This document shows positions 6,970-8,503 of a stretch of 8,503 bases of DNA, piece after piece. Below the pieces are notes generated by a model that saw nothing but the letters and a program-made list of their open reading frames with translations, did no database searches and had not been told where the DNA came from. The first letter of the stretch is position 1. Every line of letters starts with the position of its first letter. The DNA comes from Saprospiraceae bacterium (lineage in GTDB: Bacteria > Bacteroidota > Bacteroidia > Chitinophagales > Saprospiraceae): assembly GCA_947441325.1 (NCBI GenBank), contig CANETR010000060.1:1-8503 (forward strand), given 5' to 3'. The translations under genes and the position numbers were made by a program.

Positions 6970-7000
6970 CTACAGCCCCATCGGGGCAATATTTTTGTAG
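6970..7000. repeat. Two-level hairpin, CTACA...TGTAG around GCCCC-ATC-GGGGC
   Basis: The outer arms CTACA (6970-6974) and TGTAG (6996-7000) enclose the inner hairpin GCCCC-ATC-GGGGC (6975-6987) and a one-sided bulge AATATTTTT. This is the most GC-rich small hairpin after parE. It lacks a T-run directly after the inner stem. Confidence 0.6.
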
Positions 7001-7055
7001 CCACAAGGCAAAAAAATAAAAAAGCTGCATCGCAGCGACATTTTAATTCAATTGA

Positions 7056-7122
7056 GTTCCATCGGAGCGGCCTGTTCTTAGCCGCAGGCAGGAATGGGAT
7101 TAGGGCCACATCGTGGTGACCT
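7056..7122 (+). repeat. Repeat copy A (GGAGCGGCCTGTTCTTAGCC type)
   Basis: Begins with the hairpin GTTCC-ATC-GGAGC and ends with GCCAC-ATC-GTGGT followed by GACCT. The 32 bases at 7063-7094 are identical to 7572-7603 in copy C. GCGGC (7067-7071) and GCCGC (7080-7084) form a further stem. Confidence 0.75.
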
Positions 7123-7135
7123 CATGAAAATTGAA

Positions 7136-7184
7136 ACACAGATCTGGACTTTGTCCAACACAGATCGGACAGATTTACACAGAT
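7136..7184 (+). repeat. ACACAGAT direct repeats
   Basis: ACACAGAT occurs at 7136-7143, 7158-7165 and 7177-7184, with a variant GGACAGAT at 7167-7174. The motif is too short and irregular for a CRISPR array. Similar 'cacagat' strings are, from memory, common in intergenic repeats of many bacteria. Confidence 0.5.
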
Positions 7185-7267
7185 TTTTATACAGCTGCGT
7201 CAATACTGATTTCAAGCTGATTAACTACGTTAAGACGGATGTTTACGGATTGACGAAACTTTCGCAT

Positions 7268-7406
7268 AAATCTGATGCTTTTAAGCTCAGATTTCACATG
7301 ACTAACGTATACCCGGGTTTTAACCCGGGACTGATTACAGATGCATAGCAGCGGTCTGTTCTTAGCCGCAGGCGGTAACTGGATTTGAGCCACAGCGTGG
7401 TGACCT
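7268..7406 (+). repeat. Composite repeat unit, first full copy (contains copy B)
   Basis: In order: palindrome AAATCTGA...TCAGATTT (7268-7294) with inner GCTTTTAAGC; CCCGGGTTTTAACCCGGG (7312-7329); a weak GATGC-ATA-GCAGC stem (7340-7352, one mismatch); GGTCTGTTCTTAGCCGCAGG (7353-7372); and GCCAC-AGC-GTGGT plus GACCT to 7406. The same order recurs at 7496-7631. Confidence 0.7.
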
Positions 7407-7430
7407 AAATTGATTATTTTCAATTTGCCA

Positions 7431-7486
7431 GATGCTTTAGCATCGGTCTCCTTTACTGTTATGCTTTCAGAAGGTTAAAACCTTCT
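7431..7486. repeat. Two hairpins between the composite units
   Basis: GATGC-TTTA-GCATC (7431-7444) and AGAAGGTT-AA-AACCTTCT (7469-7486) are perfect stems. Both resemble parts of the composite unit in design (GATGC stem, GGTTTTAACC core), so this may be a third, partial unit. Confidence 0.6.
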
Positions 7487-7495
7487 TGCGCAAAA

Positions 7496-7631
7496 ATCAG
7501 ATGCTTTTAAGCTCAGATTTTTATCACCATTGGATACCTGGGTTTTAAGTCAGGACTATCCCCAGCTCCAGCGGAGCGGCCTGTTCTTAGCCGCAGGCAG
7601 GAACAGGTTTTGAGCCAGGTAGTGGTGACCT
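7496..7631 (+). repeat. Composite repeat unit, second full copy (contains copy C)
   Basis: In order: GATGCTTTTAAGCTCAGATT (7500-7519) inside a long hairpin with AAAAATC (7492-7498) and GATTTTT (7516-7522) arms; CCTGGGTTTTAAGTCAGG (7537-7554); GCTCC-AGC-GGAGC (7565-7577); CCTGTTC (7580-7586) pairing with GAACAGG (7601-7607); and GCCA-GGTAG-TGGT (7614-7626) with GACCT. Compared with the first unit, bases in stem arms change in pairs. The T-rich end of the first hairpin could also terminate transcription. Confidence 0.7.
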
Positions 7632-7640
7632 ATTTTATAG

Positions 7641-7780
7641 ACCAAAAAAAATTTGTGGTGTTTAGCTTAATTTAGCGGCTTTGTCATTATTTTAACTGCT
7701 CAAGAAATTTGCTCTACCCAATTTTTAATCTGGATATCGGGAGCATTATCGCAAATAATTGAAGGGGTTGCTTTTCTTTT
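7641..7780. other. Spacer between repeat array and toxin gene
   Basis: No promoter, stable hairpin or gene is recognised in these 140 bases. On the minus strand a 26-codon frame with no start runs on from the toxin stop codon (see findings). Confidence 0.5.
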
Positions 7781-8158
7781 TTATTCTTTAGAATCATCAT
7801 TAGACGATTCAATTTCTGTTTCAATTTCATCAATCATTTGTCGAATAAAATTGTCAGAGATATTTTCATAATCTGATTTATCATAAATGGAAATAAGATA
7901 TACAACTTGTTCGTTATCTTCAGTTTCCTCAATATGAAGGTATGTGATTATACGGGCACCATTACTTTTTCCTTTTCCTTTACTTTTAATTGAAAGGCGA
8001 ATTTTATAAACATTTTCACTGATCAAAGTACCTTGTAAGGGGTCTTTCTCCAGACTTTCTACTAATTCATTTAGTTCTTTCTTCAGAGAATGGTACTTTT
8101 TATTTAGCTTTTTAGCTTCACGCTGAAAATTAGGTGTTACAACAACTTTAGAGCTCAT
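7781..8158 (-). CDS. RelE/ParE-superfamily toxin of a type II toxin-antitoxin pair
   Basis: Toxins of this fold are small basic proteins, mostly mRNA interferases acting at the ribosome; some ParE relatives poison gyrase. The 125 residues show the family layout: strand VVVTPNF (5-11), a Lys-rich helical pair REAKKLNKKYHSLKKELNEL (13-32), then YKIRLSIKSKGKGKSNGARI (51-70) with Arg54, several Lys and Arg69 in the position of catalytic basic residues, ITYLHIEETEDNEQVVYLISIYDKSD (71-96), and a helical acidic tail. The YDKSD segment with the preceding KGKGKSxGxR pattern is familiar from Bacteroidota RelE-like toxins. The ATG at 8158-8156 lies inside the antitoxin gene (11-base overlap), implying translational coupling. 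The acidic C-terminal tail after residue 105 is longer than in minimal RelE. The exact target (RNA or gyrase) is not shown by the sequence. Confidence 0.82.
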   Translation of the reverse strand: MSSKVVVTPNFQREAKKLNKKYHSLKKELNELVESLEKDPLQGTLISENVYKIRLSIKSKGKGKSNGARIITYLHIEETEDNEQVVYLISIYDKSDYENISDNFIRQMIDEIETEIESSNDDSKE

Positions 8159-8369
8159 CTAAAAAATCTTTTGCGCTTTTTGCTTTTTCTTTTCCTGATA
8201 CAATTTCTTTAACTTCTAAAAAGCCTTGTTTCAGACTTTCTTTTAGTGAGCCATATTCAAGGAGAGCCTTAATTTGCGCTTCAATTCGTTCCCATTCGTC
8301 AATCGGGATCATTACTGCCTTTCTGATACCCTCAGGGTCGGTAACATACTGTATTTTTACCTTGTTCAT
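8148..8369 (-). CDS. Antitoxin of the type II pair (Phd/YefM-like layout)
   Basis: A 73-residue protein encoded directly upstream of the toxin and overlapping it by 11 bases, the usual antitoxin-first order. Residues 1-35 (VKIQYVTDPEGIRKAVMIPIDEWERIEAQI) have the strand-strand-helix look of small DNA-binding antitoxins such as Phd/YefM, including the typical 'xAVxIPxxEWE' phrase at 18-26. Residues 36-73 are a charged helix (KESLKQGFLEVKEIVSGKEKAKSAKDFLDEL) expected to wrap around the toxin. The start ATG (8369-8367) follows a -7 element and a palindrome, suggesting autorepression. Pairing by position is strong; the family label is inferred from residue pattern only. Confidence 0.78.
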   Translation of the reverse strand: MNKVKIQYVTDPEGIRKAVMIPIDEWERIEAQIKALLEYGSLKESLKQGFLEVKEIVSGKEKAKSAKDFLDEL

Positions 8370-8375
8370 AATTTC

Positions 8376-8399
8376 TGATATTTAAGCATATCAAAGTTA
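8376..8399 (-). promoter_or_regulatory. Toxin-antitoxin promoter (-7) and palindromic operator candidate
   Basis: On the minus strand TAACTTTG (8399-8392) fits TAnnTTTG; no clear -33 TTG was found. TGATAT (8376-8381) and ATATCA (8388-8393) form an inverted repeat with a six-base spacer that covers the end of the -7 and the expected start point, a good place for antitoxin-mediated repression. The leader would be only about 15 bases. Confidence 0.5.
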
Positions 8400-8503
8400 C
8401 AAAAAATTGGGTTAAAATGTTCCATTAAATAAAAATTTATGCACTGTCAGTAGTCAGCCCTTATGATGATATTGTTGGAATGCGCTTTATCCAAAAACCT
8501 TTC

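Larger units (their letters stand above)
6875..7640. repeat. Hairpin-rich intergenic repeat array
   Basis: No protein gene is credible here; the short open frames run through repeats. The region is a chain of small palindromes. Many are five-base stems around a three-base loop: GCCCC-ATC-GGGGC (6975-6987), GCTGC-ATC-GCAGC (7024-7036), GTTCC-ATC-GGAGC (7056-7068), GCCAC-ATC-GTGGT (7105-7117), GCCAC-AGC-GTGGT (7389-7401) and GCTCC-AGC-GGAGC (7565-7577). The stems differ but stay complementary, counting G-T pairs. Longer palindromes lie at 7268-7294, 7312-7329, 7469-7486 and 7492-7522. I do not know a formal name for the family. It resembles dispersed palindromic repeats (REP-like) rather than a gene or CRISPR array. 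Confidence 0.8.

Noticed and set aside
6831..7019. 62-codon plus-strand frame overlapping the end of parE
   Set aside because: Its start lies inside parE in another frame and the rest crosses hairpins; no recognisable protein.
7094..7348. 84-codon plus-strand open frame in the repeat region
   Set aside because: It runs straight through the hairpins and repeat copies, has no protein-like pattern, and overlaps an equally long frame on the other strand (7187-7423).
7056..7640. CRISPR array
   Set aside because: The repeats are palindromic modules of differing sequence and spacing (copies 200-300 bases apart), without uniform repeats and spacers and without cas genes.
8403..8503. Possible 3' end of a minus-strand gene entering from the right edge (frames ending RADY or TISS)
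   Set aside because: Two competing frames of 13-18 codons are both open to the edge and neither is recognisable; too short to support.

Overview
The window looks like chromosomal DNA of a member of the Bacteroidota. The genes are AT-rich, ribosome binding sites are weak or absent, and several genes are preceded by the Bacteroidota promoter pattern TTG-N(18-20)-TAnnTTTG. The housekeeping proteins (DnaN, ParE, a COX15/CtaA-type heme A synthase) read as Bacteroidota-like. This placement comes from reading the sequence; no search was run.

Left part (1-1342): the 5' half of a heme A synthase gene runs leftward off the window. An 867-base gap follows that is very AT-rich and holds six exact matches to the DnaA box TTATNCACA plus two one-mismatch boxes. 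Most of these point the same way, and a stretch of about 92% A+T lies among them. This is a strong candidate for the chromosomal replication origin (oriC).

Middle (1343-4832): a SRAP-fold (YedK/HMCES-like) gene reads away from the origin, but all four catalytic residues known for the family appear to be replaced. It abuts, tail to tail with no gap, the gene for the DNA polymerase III sliding clamp (dnaN). A drug/metabolite-type EamA transporter follows, then an unrecognised two-helix membrane protein in the opposite direction.

Right part (4833-8503): a full-length ParE (topoisomerase IV subunit B) has a good promoter, but parC is not next to it. About 900 bases without a gene follow. The first 760 of these are packed with short hairpins that share a stem-loop design while their stem sequences change in a compensating way, and a composite unit of about 138 bases occurs twice. 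The window ends with a leftward antitoxin-toxin pair (RelE/ParE-fold toxin) that has its own promoter and a palindromic operator candidate.

Functional theme: origin, clamp, topoisomerase IV and a DNA-lesion-type SRAP protein form a replication-associated neighbourhood. The transporter, heme A synthase and toxin-antitoxin module look unrelated to it. The most noteworthy items are the origin candidate, the apparently inactive SRAP protein beside it, and the hairpin array.
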